The notes under the pieces are model-generated. The model was not told the origin of the DNA and made no database searches. It worked only from the letters and a program-made list of their open reading frames with translations. Of a DNA stretch of 64,000 bases, positions 18,790 to 26,328 are shown one piece after another (within the stretch, counting starts at the first letter, position 1; each line of letters begins with the position of its first letter). Position numbers and translations under genes: made by a program. The DNA is from Ralstonia sp. UNC404CL21Col (lineage in GTDB: Bacteria; Pseudomonadota; Gammaproteobacteria; Burkholderiales; Burkholderiaceae), in assembly GCF_000620465.1 (NCBI RefSeq), contig NZ_JIBE01000004.1:1302001-1366000 (forward strand), written 5' to 3'.

Positions 18790-19425
18790 TCAGATCTGCA
18801 AGCCGTTGCTGACGACGTACATGGTCAGCTCGGCGTTGTTGCGCAGCTTCATCTTTGAGAGCACCCGGCCCCGATACACGCTCACTGTCTTGACACTGAT
18901 CTGCAGTGCCTCGGCAATCTCGCCGAGCGTGCGGCCGGAGCCCAGCATGCGCAGCGTCTGGAATTCGCGGTCGGAGAGGATGTCGTGGCGTGGCTTGTCC
19001 CAGTCGACGTTCAGGTTGTCGGCCAGGACTTCCACGAGATCCGAAGGCAGGTATTTCTTGCCCTTGGAGATGGCGTTGACGGCCGCCAGCAGCTGCGGCT
19101 GGCTGGCGTCCATCGGCAGATAGCCGGCGGCGCCCGCCTTGAGCGCCCGCACGGCCAGCAGCGCCTCGGGGTGCCGGCCCAGTGCCAGCACCGCCAGGCG
19201 GGCATGCTGCTGACGCACGGACTTGATCGTCTGGAATTCGTCTCCGGTGGCCGATTCCACCGAGAAGAGCATGACGTCCCACTCGCGCTGGGCGAGGAGG
19301 TCGTTGTTGGCATCGCGCAGGTCCGGCACGGCCTCGATCTGGCGGGCCAGGCGCGAATCCTTGAGGATCTGGCGCAGGCCGACACGGGCGATATCGTGCG
19401 GTTCGACGATCAGGACATTGAGCAT
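18790..19425 (-). CDS. LuxR/NarL-type regulator with degenerate receiver
   Basis: 211 residues. The C-terminal third is an intact LuxR-type HTH (DILSDREFQTLRMLGSGRTL, then GEIAEALQISVKTVSVYRGR). The N-terminal part has the receiver fold pattern, but the phosphoacceptor Asp is replaced: where NarL relatives have LMD, this has LFS (about residue 55). The acidic pocket reads EPHD, and the conserved Lys is Met (GYLPMDAS). It is therefore probably not controlled by ordinary phosphotransfer. No histidine kinase is adjacent. It converges on the GGDEF-EAL gene and is divergent from fliC. Confidence 0.88.
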   Translation of the reverse strand: MLNVLIVEPHDIARVGLRQILKDSRLARQIEAVPDLRDANNDLLAQREWDVMLFSVESATGDEFQTIKSVRQQHARLAVLALGRHPEALLAVRALKAGAAGYLPMDASQPQLLAAVNAISKGKKYLPSDLVEVLADNLNVDWDKPRHDILSDREFQTLRMLGSGRTLGEIAEALQISVKTVSVYRGRVLSKMKLRNNAELTMYVVSNGLQI

Positions 19426-19533
19426 GGTGGGTGTTGCGGGTCAAACGCGGGCTCGCTTCGAGCTCTTCTTTCCGCCGGCAGGCCTTGGGCCGACTGGCGG
19501 GCTTGCAACTCCCCATCTGTGCCGTGTGTGGCG

Positions 19534-19545
19534 CTCTATATAGAG
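19534..19545. promoter_or_regulatory. 12-bp palindrome, possible operator
   Basis: CTCTATATAGAG is a perfect self-complementary site, 109 bp upstream of the LuxR-type gene and about 290 bp upstream of fliC. It may bind a dimeric regulator, for example the neighbouring LuxR-type protein. This is inference only. Confidence 0.3.
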
Positions 19546-19695
19546 AGATGCAGGCGCCTATGAACTGGTCGAACGAGTATAGCCGAGGGCCTGCCGGCCA
19601 AGAAGCAGGCGCACCGCCTCTTTTGGAGGGGTGTCGGAAGTCAGGCGGCCGCAAGCCCAAACCGCCGCCGACGCACAAATTTGTCAAGGCGACCC

Positions 19696-19722
19696 TAAAC
19701 TTTCCTCAGAGGCCACCGATAA
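19696..19722 (+). promoter_or_regulatory. Sigma-28 (FliA) promoter of fliC
   Basis: TAAA-N15-ACCGATAA, matching 11 of 12 positions of the FliA consensus with exact 15-bp spacing. It is about 110 bp before the fliC start, as expected for a flagellin gene. Confidence 0.88.
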
Positions 19723-19831
19723 CCTGAGTACAACGCAGACCTGATCCCCTTCAAGTTGCAGGTCACGTTGCCCGGCCTAGCCGGAATTAGCAAACACGGG
19801 CAACAAACCATCGGGAAACTTAGGAGCCGTC

Positions 19832-20653
19832 ATGTCCCTCAGCCTCAATACCAACATCTCGTCCCTGCAAACGCAGCAAGCTCTGTCGCAATCGCAGTCC
19901 GCTCTGCAAACGTCGCTGCAACGTCTGTCGACCGGCCTGCGTGTGAACAGCGCGAAGGACGATGCCGCTGCTTACGCTGTGGCTTCCAGCCTGACGACCA
20001 CGCTGAACTCGCAAACCCAAGGTATCCAGAACGCCAACAACGCACAGTCGTACCTGCAAACGGCCGACTCGTACCTGGGCCAGGTTGAAAACAACCTGCA
20101 ACGTATGCGCCAACTGGCTGTGGAAGCCAACAACGGCGGTCTGTCGACCACCGACCAGGCCAACCTGGACAAGGAATACCAACAGCTGGCCACGGCCAAC
20201 AAGAACATCGAGACCAACGCCAACTACAACGGCGCCAAGCTGTTCGACGGCTCGGTCACCTCGACCACGTTCCAGTACGGCCAAAACTCGTCGACCGACG
20301 TCGCTACCGTGACCAACGCCAACCTGGCCAGCTTCGGTACGCTGTCGAGCACGAGCGTGACCTCGACCGCCAACGCAACGGCAGCCCAGGCCAAGATCGA
20401 CGCCGACCTGGCCAGCCTGAAGGCAGCTCGCGCTGACCTGGGTGCACAGCAAAGCGGTCTCAGCTCGACGATCAACACGCTGACCTCGTCGAACACCGCC
20501 CTGTCGGCTGCAAAGTCGGCCATGGTCGATACCGACTACGCTTCGGAAACGTCGAACATGACCCGTCAGAACATCCTGCAGCAAGCGGGTACGGCGATGC
20601 TGGCGCAAGCCAACTCGGCACCGAACAGCATCCTGAGCCTGCTGAAGGGCTAA
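19832..20653 (+). CDS. fliC: Flagellin FliC
   Basis: 273 residues, a short flagellin. The N-terminal D0/D1 part (SLSLNTNISSLQTQQALSQS; TGLRVNSAKDDAAAYAVA) and C-terminal part (TRQNILQQAGTAMLAQANSA) are conserved; the central variable domain is small and Thr/Ser/Ala-rich. The flg22 region (residues 30-51) resembles the known Ralstonia variant and departs from the immune-eliciting consensus at about six positions. The start follows an AGGAG site. It is the only flagellin gene seen, with its own FliA promoter and terminator. Ser/Thr in the centre could be targets of the nearby glycosylation genes. Confidence 0.98.
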   Translation: MSLSLNTNISSLQTQQALSQSQSALQTSLQRLSTGLRVNSAKDDAAAYAVASSLTTTLNSQTQGIQNANNAQSYLQTADSYLGQVENNLQRMRQLAVEANNGGLSTTDQANLDKEYQQLATANKNIETNANYNGAKLFDGSVTSTTFQYGQNSSTDVATVTNANLASFGTLSSTSVTSTANATAAQAKIDADLASLKAARADLGAQQSGLSSTINTLTSSNTALSAAKSAMVDTDYASETSNMTRQNILQQAGTAMLAQANSAPNSILSLLKG

Positions 20654-20698
20654 TCAGGCAGTTGGATGCAGTCCAGCCGCTCCGGCGGTTGGGCCAAG

Positions 20699-20730
20699 GG
20701 CCGGCGCTCCTCGGGGCGTCGGCCTTTTTT
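20699..20730 (+). terminator. Rho-independent terminator of fliC
   Basis: A 9-bp GC-rich stem (20699-20707 with 20716-20724, one G-T pair), an 8-nt loop and six T. It lies 46 bp after the fliC stop. Confidence 0.88.
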
Positions 20731-20781
20731 CTTTTGTCGGATACCCCCCTTTTTCGTGGGTGGCGCCTGCATAACGTGCCC

Positions 20782-20808
20782 TAAAGAAGCGGCAGCCCGT
20801 GCCGTTGT
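20782..20808 (+). promoter_or_regulatory. Candidate sigma-28 (FliA) promoter of fliD
   Basis: TAAA-N15-GCCGTTGT. The -35 is perfect, spacing exact, and the -10 has 5 of 8. It lies 44 bp before fliD, after the fliC terminator. Confidence 0.6.
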
Positions 20809-20851
20809 GTAGAGAGACTTCCGCCGGCGCAGATGCTTATCGGACCCGATC

Positions 20852-22900
20852 ATGGCGACTACCACTACCACCTCCTCGACCAGCAACTACGTTCCGCCGA
20901 TCTCCATTCCCGGCATCGGGACGAGCATCGACGTCAACTCGCTGGTGACCAGCCTCATGAAGGTGGAAAGCCAGCCGCTGACGCAGCTGCAGACGCAGCA
21001 AAGCTCGTACCAGACGCAGCTGTCGGCGGTGGGCACGCTCAAGAGTGCGCTGTCGACCTTCCAGACTGCGCTGTCGAGCCTGACCAGTGCATCGAACTAC
21101 AGCGCCATGAAGGCCAGCGGCTACGACACCTCGATGCTGAGTGCATCGGTGACGGGCTCGGCGCCTGCCGGTTCCTACGCCGTCAATGTCACGCAGCTTG
21201 CCCAATCGCAGGTGCTGGCGGCGCAGGGGCAGACGTCCACCACGACCGCCATCGGCAGCGGCGCATCGACCACGATTTCGTTCTCGTTCGGCGCGGTGTC
21301 GGGCGGCTCGCTTTCCGGCGGCAAGTACACCGGTTCGACGTTCACGCAGAACGGCAACCTCGCCGGCGGCTCGATCACGATCGATTCGTCCAACAACACG
21401 CTTGCCGGCATCCGTGATGCGATCAATTCGGCCAACCTGGGCGTCTCGGCCAGCATCGTCAACGACGGCAGCGGCAGCCCGTACCGTCTGGTGCTGACGT
21501 CCACCGCGGGCGGTTCCAGCTCGGAGATGAAGATTTCGGTGTCGGGCGACTCGACGCTGCAATCGCTGCTCTCGCAAGACCCGGCCGGCACGCAGAACAT
21601 GACCGAGGTGACCACGGGCCAGAATGCCCTGGCCACCATCAACGGCATTGCCGTGCAAAGCCCAACCAACACGTTGTCGAACGTGGTGGATGGCACGTCG
21701 TTCACGCTGTCCAAGACAGGCAGCACCAACGTGACCGTGGCCAACGATCCGACCGCCACCACCACCGCCGTCACCAACTTCGTGAACGGCTACAACGCGC
21801 TGCGCACGCAACTGAATTCGCTCACCAACATCGACACCGCCAACAGTGCCAACAACGGCCCCCTGGCTGGCGATGTGAGTACCAAGACGCTGATCAACCA
21901 GATTACCGACGTGCTGGGCCAGGCGGTCGGCAACGGCAATTACCAGTCGCTGGGCAGCGTGGGCGTGACGATGAATTCCGACGGGACGCTGTCGGTGGAC
22001 AACACCAAACTGTCGGCTGCCATTGCAAAGTCGCCCAGCCAGGTGGCCGGCTTGTTTGCCGGTACCGGCACGGCCACCGATTCGCTTGTCAGCGTGCCGA
22101 CGTTCTCGAATTCCACGCAGGCCGGCAGCTATGCCGTCAATGTGACGCAGCTCGCCACGCAGGGCACGCTCACGGGTTCAGCGGCTGCCAATACGACCAT
22201 CACCGCGGGTGTGAACGACACGCTCGCGTTCAACATCAGCGGCATGTCCGTCAACGTGACGTTGGCGGCCGGCAGCTACACCGCGACGACGCTGGCTGCG
22301 CAGATTCAAAGCCAGATCAACGCATCGACCACGCTGCAGAACGCCAAGGTCAACGCATCGGTGTCGGCCAATGCCAGCGGCGTGCTGAGCATTACCGACA
22401 GCCAGTTCGGCTCGGTGTCGGCGGTGTCGGTCTCGGGCGCGGGGGCTTCGTCGCTCTTCGGCGCAAGCCCGACGGCCACCAACGGTGTGGATGTCCAGGG
22501 CACCATCAACGGCGTGGCTGCGACGGGTTCGGGGCAGAACCTGTATGGGATCGCCGGTTCCGCCACCGACGGCCTGAGCGTGCAGATTGCCGGTGGCCCG
22601 CTGGGCGCCCGCGGCACGGTCACGGTCCAGCGCGGTTACGCCGCCCAGCTCAACACGGTGATGACCAATCTGCTGTCTTCCAGCGGCATGGTGCAGAACG
22701 AGACCGACTCGATCAACAGCTCGCTGACCTCGCTGGCCAACCAGATCACCGCCATGAAGACGCGCCTGGATAACAAGCAGGCGCTGTATTACACGCAGTT
22801 CAACGCGCTGTCCGCTGCGGTGGCCAGCATGACGAACACCAGCAATTACCTGACGACGCAGCTCGCGGCGATTGCAAAGCAGACTTCGAGCAACAACTAA
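20852..22900 (+). CDS. fliD: Flagellar filament cap protein FliD (HAP2)
   Basis: 682 residues, longer than enteric FliD. FliD caps the filament and folds flagellin at the tip. The N-terminal domain has ISIPGIGTSIDVNSLVTSLM and VESQPLTQLQTQQSSYQTQL. Two hook-IN-like segments are visible, each beginning GSYAVNVTQLA (near residues 108 and 427), and the C-terminal coiled coil ends SNYLTTQLAAIAKQ. The duplicated middle segment explains the extra length. It heads fliD-fliS-fliT. Confidence 0.97.
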   Translation: MATTTTTSSTSNYVPPISIPGIGTSIDVNSLVTSLMKVESQPLTQLQTQQSSYQTQLSAVGTLKSALSTFQTALSSLTSASNYSAMKASGYDTSMLSASVTGSAPAGSYAVNVTQLAQSQVLAAQGQTSTTTAIGSGASTTISFSFGAVSGGSLSGGKYTGSTFTQNGNLAGGSITIDSSNNTLAGIRDAINSANLGVSASIVNDGSGSPYRLVLTSTAGGSSSEMKISVSGDSTLQSLLSQDPAGTQNMTEVTTGQNALATINGIAVQSPTNTLSNVVDGTSFTLSKTGSTNVTVANDPTATTTAVTNFVNGYNALRTQLNSLTNIDTANSANNGPLAGDVSTKTLINQITDVLGQAVGNGNYQSLGSVGVTMNSDGTLSVDNTKLSAAIAKSPSQVAGLFAGTGTATDSLVSVPTFSNSTQAGSYAVNVTQLATQGTLTGSAAANTTITAGVNDTLAFNISGMSVNVTLAAGSYTATTLAAQIQSQINASTTLQNAKVNASVSANASGVLSITDSQFGSVSAVSVSGAGASSLFGASPTATNGVDVQGTINGVAATGSGQNLYGIAGSATDGLSVQIAGGPLGARGTVTVQRGYAAQLNTVMTNLLSSSGMVQNETDSINSSLTSLANQITAMKTRLDNKQALYYTQFNALSAAVASMTNTSNYLTTQLAAIAKQTSSNN

Positions 22901-22960
22901 GCCGCGTTTAGGTTTAGAGCACAACCCAAAACAAAACAGACTACAGCGAGGACCTTTTCC

Positions 22961-23398
22961 ATGTACGCTGCACGCCGTGCCATCGGTGCCTATGCGCAAG
23001 TCGGCATCGAGACGTCCGTGGTTGACGCCAATCCGCACCGCCTGATCGCCATGCTGTTTGAAGGCGCGCGCGCCGCCATCAACCTCGCGAGCGCCGCCAT
23101 CCAGCGCGGCGACGTGCTGGCCAAGGTGCGGGCGTTCGACAAAGCCATCTCGATCATCGGTCAGGGCTTGCAGGCCAGCCTGGACCACCAGCGCGGCGGC
23201 GACATCGCCGTGCAACTGAATACGCTGTACGACTACATGCTGCGCCGCCTGCTGGTGGCCAACGGCACCAACGATCTGACGATCCTCGCCGAGGTGGATG
23301 CTTTGCTGGTCCCGCTGCAGGATGCGTGGCTTGCCATCGGCCAGACCGGCCAACCGGCTGCCGCCGTGGCAAACAGCCACCTGAGCGTTGTGAGCTGA
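22961..23398 (+). CDS. fliS: Flagellin export chaperone FliS
   Basis: 145 residues. FliS binds newly made flagellin and stops premature polymerisation. It shows the family pattern GAYAQVGIETSVVDANPHRL, IAMLFEGARAAI and KAISIIGQGLQASLDHQRGG. It follows fliD by 60 bp and precedes fliT by 58 bp. Confidence 0.97.
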   Translation: MYAARRAIGAYAQVGIETSVVDANPHRLIAMLFEGARAAINLASAAIQRGDVLAKVRAFDKAISIIGQGLQASLDHQRGGDIAVQLNTLYDYMLRRLLVANGTNDLTILAEVDALLVPLQDAWLAIGQTGQPAAAVANSHLSVVS

Positions 23399-23456
23399 TT
23401 GCCGGTCGTTTGTAGTCAGGCGACCTTTGACTGAATTCGGCCCAACTGGAGCCACT

Positions 23457-23813
23457 ATGCACCGCAACATCCCGATCAAGGACAGCGAAAGTCTGTTCAC
23501 CTGCTACGAAGCCATTGCGCGCCTGACCGCTGAAATGGTCAGCGCGGCCGAAGTGGGTAACTGGGAAGTCGTCAGTACGCTGGAACGCGAAAGCGCCGCC
23601 TATGTGGATGCGCTGCGCCGTTCCGAGCCGCATCCGCAGCTCTCGCGCGCAGACGTGGAGCGCAAGCGCACGCTGCTCGTGCGCATTCTGGAAGATGACG
23701 CACGCGTGCGCGCCATGGTGTATCCGCGCCTGGACCGCCTGCAGAAGCGCATCGACACGGCGCGCCGCGCCACCACCGCAAGCAACGCCTACGGCAGCAT
23801 GGCGCGTTATTGA
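23457..23813 (+). CDS. fliT: Flagellar export chaperone FliT
   Basis: 118 residues from the ATG that follows a GGAG site; a TTG ten codons upstream is less likely. It is a small helical protein with LFTCYEAIARLTAEMVSAAE and the FliT-like ERKRTLLVRILEDDARVRAM. FliT chaperones FliD and in enterics also restrains FlhDC. Sequence conservation is weak, and the call rests partly on position after fliS. Its 3' end overlaps the convergent glycosyltransferase gene by 7 bp. Confidence 0.88.
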   Translation: MHRNIPIKDSESLFTCYEAIARLTAEMVSAAEVGNWEVVSTLERESAAYVDALRRSEPHPQLSRADVERKRTLLVRILEDDARVRAMVYPRLDRLQKRIDTARRATTASNAYGSMARY

Positions 23814-24889
23814 GACGACGCGTCTTGCAGCTGTTTTGACAGCGTCAGATAGTGCTCGGACTTGCGTGCGAGCGCTTGGCTCTGCATCTGGTACACGATC
23901 GCCAGTTGCTGCGCAGCGAGGAAGCTGCCCCGGCCGATGACGCTGCCGTCCATCTCCGGCTGATCGCCGATCTCCAGGCAGCGGTTGAAGACCTGTTCTG
24001 CCAACGGTAGCCACCGCACGCCTGCCTCGTCAGGGTGCTTGGCCGCCGCATCCAGCAAGACCAATCCCAGCGCAAAGCACAGATCCGGAAAGTCCGGCCA
24101 CGTCTGGATGGCGACGTCGCCTTGCGCGAGTGCCTCGTCAACGCGGTCGGCCTTGCCCAGGCTGTACACATAACGCAGTGCCAGGTTGCGGCGGTACGGC
24201 GCATCTGCCGGCGCCAGGCTGAAGGCGCGCGCGTAGTACGTCGCGGCCTTTGCGTAGTCTTCGTGATGCAGCTCGGTTTCCTTGCCGAGCTGATACAGCA
24301 CATACGGATCGTCCGGCCGATGCGCGAGTTCATCGAGCAGCAGTTGCGTATTGCGCTCGCCTTTCTTCTGCATCTTGGCCGCGGTATAGCCGTCGTGGCG
24401 CACCACGATCGGCACGCGCGTCGCCGGCAAGGACGACACCGGCTGCTCATGGATACGCCCCGTGTAGTGCACGCCACGCGGCAGCAGCCGCGGAATCCAC
24501 GCAATCAACTGGCTGGCGGATTCGGTTGCATCGGTATCGTTCTTGACGCACACCACGCCGACGGACGGCTCCGCGCCGCCGAGCGTGCGCAGGTGCTCGC
24601 CGCCGCTTTCCAGCCATTCGTCTGCGTCGAGGATGAGGTTCCAGTCGGCATTGGCGGCCTGCAGCGCCGTGTTGCGCGCGGCCGAGAAGTCGTTCGTCCA
24701 CGCCATGTGGCTGACAAGTGCGCCGCACGACTGCGCAATGGCGACGGTGTCGTCAGTCGACCCCGTATCCAGCACCATCATGCGATCGACAAACGGCTTG
24801 GCACTGAGCAGGCAGCGCGCAATGCTGGCGGCTTCATTGCGGGCGATGACAACCAGCGCCAGGTCGGCGGAAGCGGACGGTGCGCTCAT
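23807..24889 (-). CDS. Family 2 glycosyltransferase with TPR-like C-terminus (copy 1)
   Basis: 360 residues. The N-terminal GT-A domain ([33 protein letters not shown] at 88-90 for metal and nucleotide-sugar binding) is followed by helical repeats ([40 protein letters not shown]). GT2-TPR fusions next to flagellin genes usually glycosylate flagellin. It overlaps ohrR by 4 bp. It is paralogous to the gene at 34452-35561: both share the [18 protein letters not shown] and [16 protein letters not shown] blocks. Confidence 0.9.
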   Translation of the reverse strand: MSAPSASADLALVVIARNEAASIARCLLSAKPFVDRMMVLDTGSTDDTVAIAQSCGALVSHMAWTNDFSAARNTALQAANADWNLILDADEWLESGGEHLRTLGGAEPSVGVVCVKNDTDATESASQLIAWIPRLLPRGVHYTGRIHEQPVSSLPATRVPIVVRHDGYTAAKMQKKGERNTQLLLDELAHRPDDPYVLYQLGKETELHHEDYAKAATYYARAFSLAPADAPYRRNLALRYVYSLGKADRVDEALAQGDVAIQTWPDFPDLCFALGLVLLDAAAKHPDEAGVRWLPLAEQVFNRCLEIGDQPEMDGSVIGRGSFLAAQQLAIVYQMQSQALARKSEHYLTLSKQLQDASSQ

Positions 24890-25329
24890 TCGCGATCGTC
24901 CGCTGTGGCCAGTGCGTCGAGCAGCTTGCGCAGCACGTTGCGCGTGGCGCCGATCTCGTCCAATTCCAGCGGAATCTTGCAGGCCAGGGCTTCGGGCACC
25001 TTGGCGGCACGCTCGCGCAAGGCGCGGCCGGCCTCGGTCAACTCGATGACGACGCGGCGCTGGTCATCGGGATCGCGTGTGCGGGTGACGAGGCCTTGTT
25101 CTTCAAGCCGCTTGAGCAGCGGTGTAAGGGTGCCCGTATCGAGGTAAAGCGTGCGGCCGAGGTCACCCACTGCGCAGGGCGCCTGCTGCCAGCACGCCAG
25201 CATCACCAGGTACTGGGGATAGGTCAGGCCCAGTTCATCGAGCAGCGGGCGGTAGAGGCGCGTCAGCAAGTGGCCGGCGGCATACAAAGGAAAGCAGAGC
25301 TGCTGATCGAGCGCCAGCACGTCGTTCAC
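24886..25329 (-). CDS. ohrR: OhrR, MarR-family organic peroxide sensor
   Basis: 147 residues. The MarR winged helix (LGRTLYLDTGTLTPLLKRLE; RDPDDQRRVVIELTEAG) and the N-terminal reactive Cys12 in LDQQLCFPLY are those of OhrR. Oxidation of this Cys by organic hydroperoxides releases the repressor from the ohr operator. It lies after ohr on the same strand, so it is probably autoregulated through the operator at 25904-25923. Its stop overlaps the glycosyltransferase start. Confidence 0.95.
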   Translation of the reverse strand: MNDVLALDQQLCFPLYAAGHLLTRLYRPLLDELGLTYPQYLVMLACWQQAPCAVGDLGRTLYLDTGTLTPLLKRLEEQGLVTRTRDPDDQRRVVIELTEAGRALRERAAKVPEALACKIPLELDEIGATRNVLRKLLDALATADDRE

Positions 25330-25405
25330 GGAAAACTCCCGGGGGGAACGGCCTGGCGCTCGAGCGGCGAGTGCCGCGTCGGCCCAACAGGGCTGAGCGA
25401 GAGGC

Positions 25406-25828
25406 TCAGCGCGTGACCGTGTTCAATTGGACGTCAATATTGCCACGGACGGCATGCGAATAGGGGCATACGCCATGCGCCGCAGCCACAAGCGCTTCAG
25501 CCGTCGCCTGATCGACGCCGCCCAGGGTGGCCGACAGCGACACCGTCAGCGCAAAGCCGCCGTCTTCCCGCGGGCCGATGCCGACCGTGGCCGTGACCGA
25601 TGTCGACGCCAGCTTGATCTGCTTGGCACGTGCCACATGCAGCACTGCATTTTCAAAGCAGGCCGCATAACCGGCGGCAAACAGTTGCTCAGGATTGGTG
25701 GCCGCACCGCCTGCGCCGCCCAGTTCGCGCGGCAGCGAGAGGGGCAGGTCGAGCGTGCCGTCGGCGCTGCGAACATGGCCGGCGCGGCCGCCCTCAGCGG
25801 TGACTTGTGTCTGGTAAAGCGTCTTCAT
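25406..25828 (-). CDS. ohr: Organic hydroperoxide resistance protein Ohr
   Basis: 140 residues. Ohr is a thiol peroxidase that reduces organic and fatty-acid hydroperoxides. The two catalytic cysteines are present, Cys57 in GYAACFENA and Cys121 in HGVCPYSHA, as is the N-terminal YQTQVTAEGGRAGHV. It heads an ohr-ohrR-glycosyltransferase set, with an OhrR-type operator about 75 bp upstream. Confidence 0.97.
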   Translation of the reverse strand: MKTLYQTQVTAEGGRAGHVRSADGTLDLPLSLPRELGGAGGAATNPEQLFAAGYAACFENAVLHVARAKQIKLASTSVTATVGIGPREDGGFALTVSLSATLGGVDQATAEALVAAAHGVCPYSHAVRGNIDVQLNTVTR

Positions 25829-25903
25829 GGTCGGGTCCTCTTATGGGGAAACCCGGTCGGCGACATGTCGGCCGGGAGATCGATCTAGAAATCGATGATG
25901 CAA

Positions 25904-25923
25904 TTATATTGTGTGCAATATAA
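25904..25923 (-). promoter_or_regulatory. OhrR operator upstream of ohr
   Basis: A perfect inverted repeat of 8-bp arms, TTATATTG and CAATATAA, separated by TGTG. This AT-rich dyad stands out in GC-rich DNA and resembles known OhrR boxes. It lies 75-95 bp upstream of the ohr start, where it can cover the promoter. Confidence 0.8.
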
Positions 25924-25983
25924 ATGACAAGAGGAACCCGAAACCCTTCTCCGCGACGGGGAAAAGGGCGGGGCAGCGTGATG

Positions 25984-26310
25984 TCAGATCGACATGCTCA
26001 TGATGCTTTGATAGGCCGAGACCAGCTTGTTGCGCACCTGCACGGCCGTCTGCATGTCGATGTTGGCCTTCTGCAGCGAGAGCATGACGTCGTGCAGGTC
26101 GACGTCGTTATTGCCCATTTCAAAGCTGCGGGAAATGGATTCGGCCTTCTGCTGTGAAGCGTCGACGCGGTCCAGCGACGACTTGAGCACGGAGCCGAAG
26201 TCGACGCTGGGTTTGCCTGTTTCGCCGCTGGCGGTGCTGCCGCCGACAGTGGAGGGCGCCAGCACGCTGTTCATCAGCGAGACCACGGAATGAGCGTTGG
26301 AGAGATCCAT
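25984..26310 (-). CDS. fliE: FliE, MS ring-rod junction protein (copy 1)
   Basis: 108 residues. FliE joins the FliF ring to the proximal rod. The conserved C-terminal two thirds (VDFGSVLKSSLDRVDASQQK; NNDVDLHDVMLSLQKANIDM; VQVRNKLVSAYQSIMSMSI) is intact. It is nearly identical over that part to the copy at 35599-35940 (three differences after the VDFG block), but has a shorter, altered linker after residue 20. It is 18 bp after the last glycosyltransferase of the island and apparently in its transcript, unlike a normal fliE next to fliF. Confidence 0.95.
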   Translation of the reverse strand: MDLSNAHSVVSLMNSVLAPSTVGGSTASGETGKPSVDFGSVLKSSLDRVDASQQKAESISRSFEMGNNDVDLHDVMLSLQKANIDMQTAVQVRNKLVSAYQSIMSMSI

Positions 26311-26328
26311 GTGGGTGTGACCAGTGAC

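Larger units (their letters stand above)
19426..19831. other. Intergenic region between the LuxR-type gene and fliC
   Basis: About 400 bp without a supported gene. It contains a 12-bp perfect palindrome CTCTATATAGAG at 19534-19545 and the fliC sigma-28 promoter at 19696-19722. The fliC leader after the promoter is about 100 nt, which leaves room for post-transcriptional control. Confidence 0.6.
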
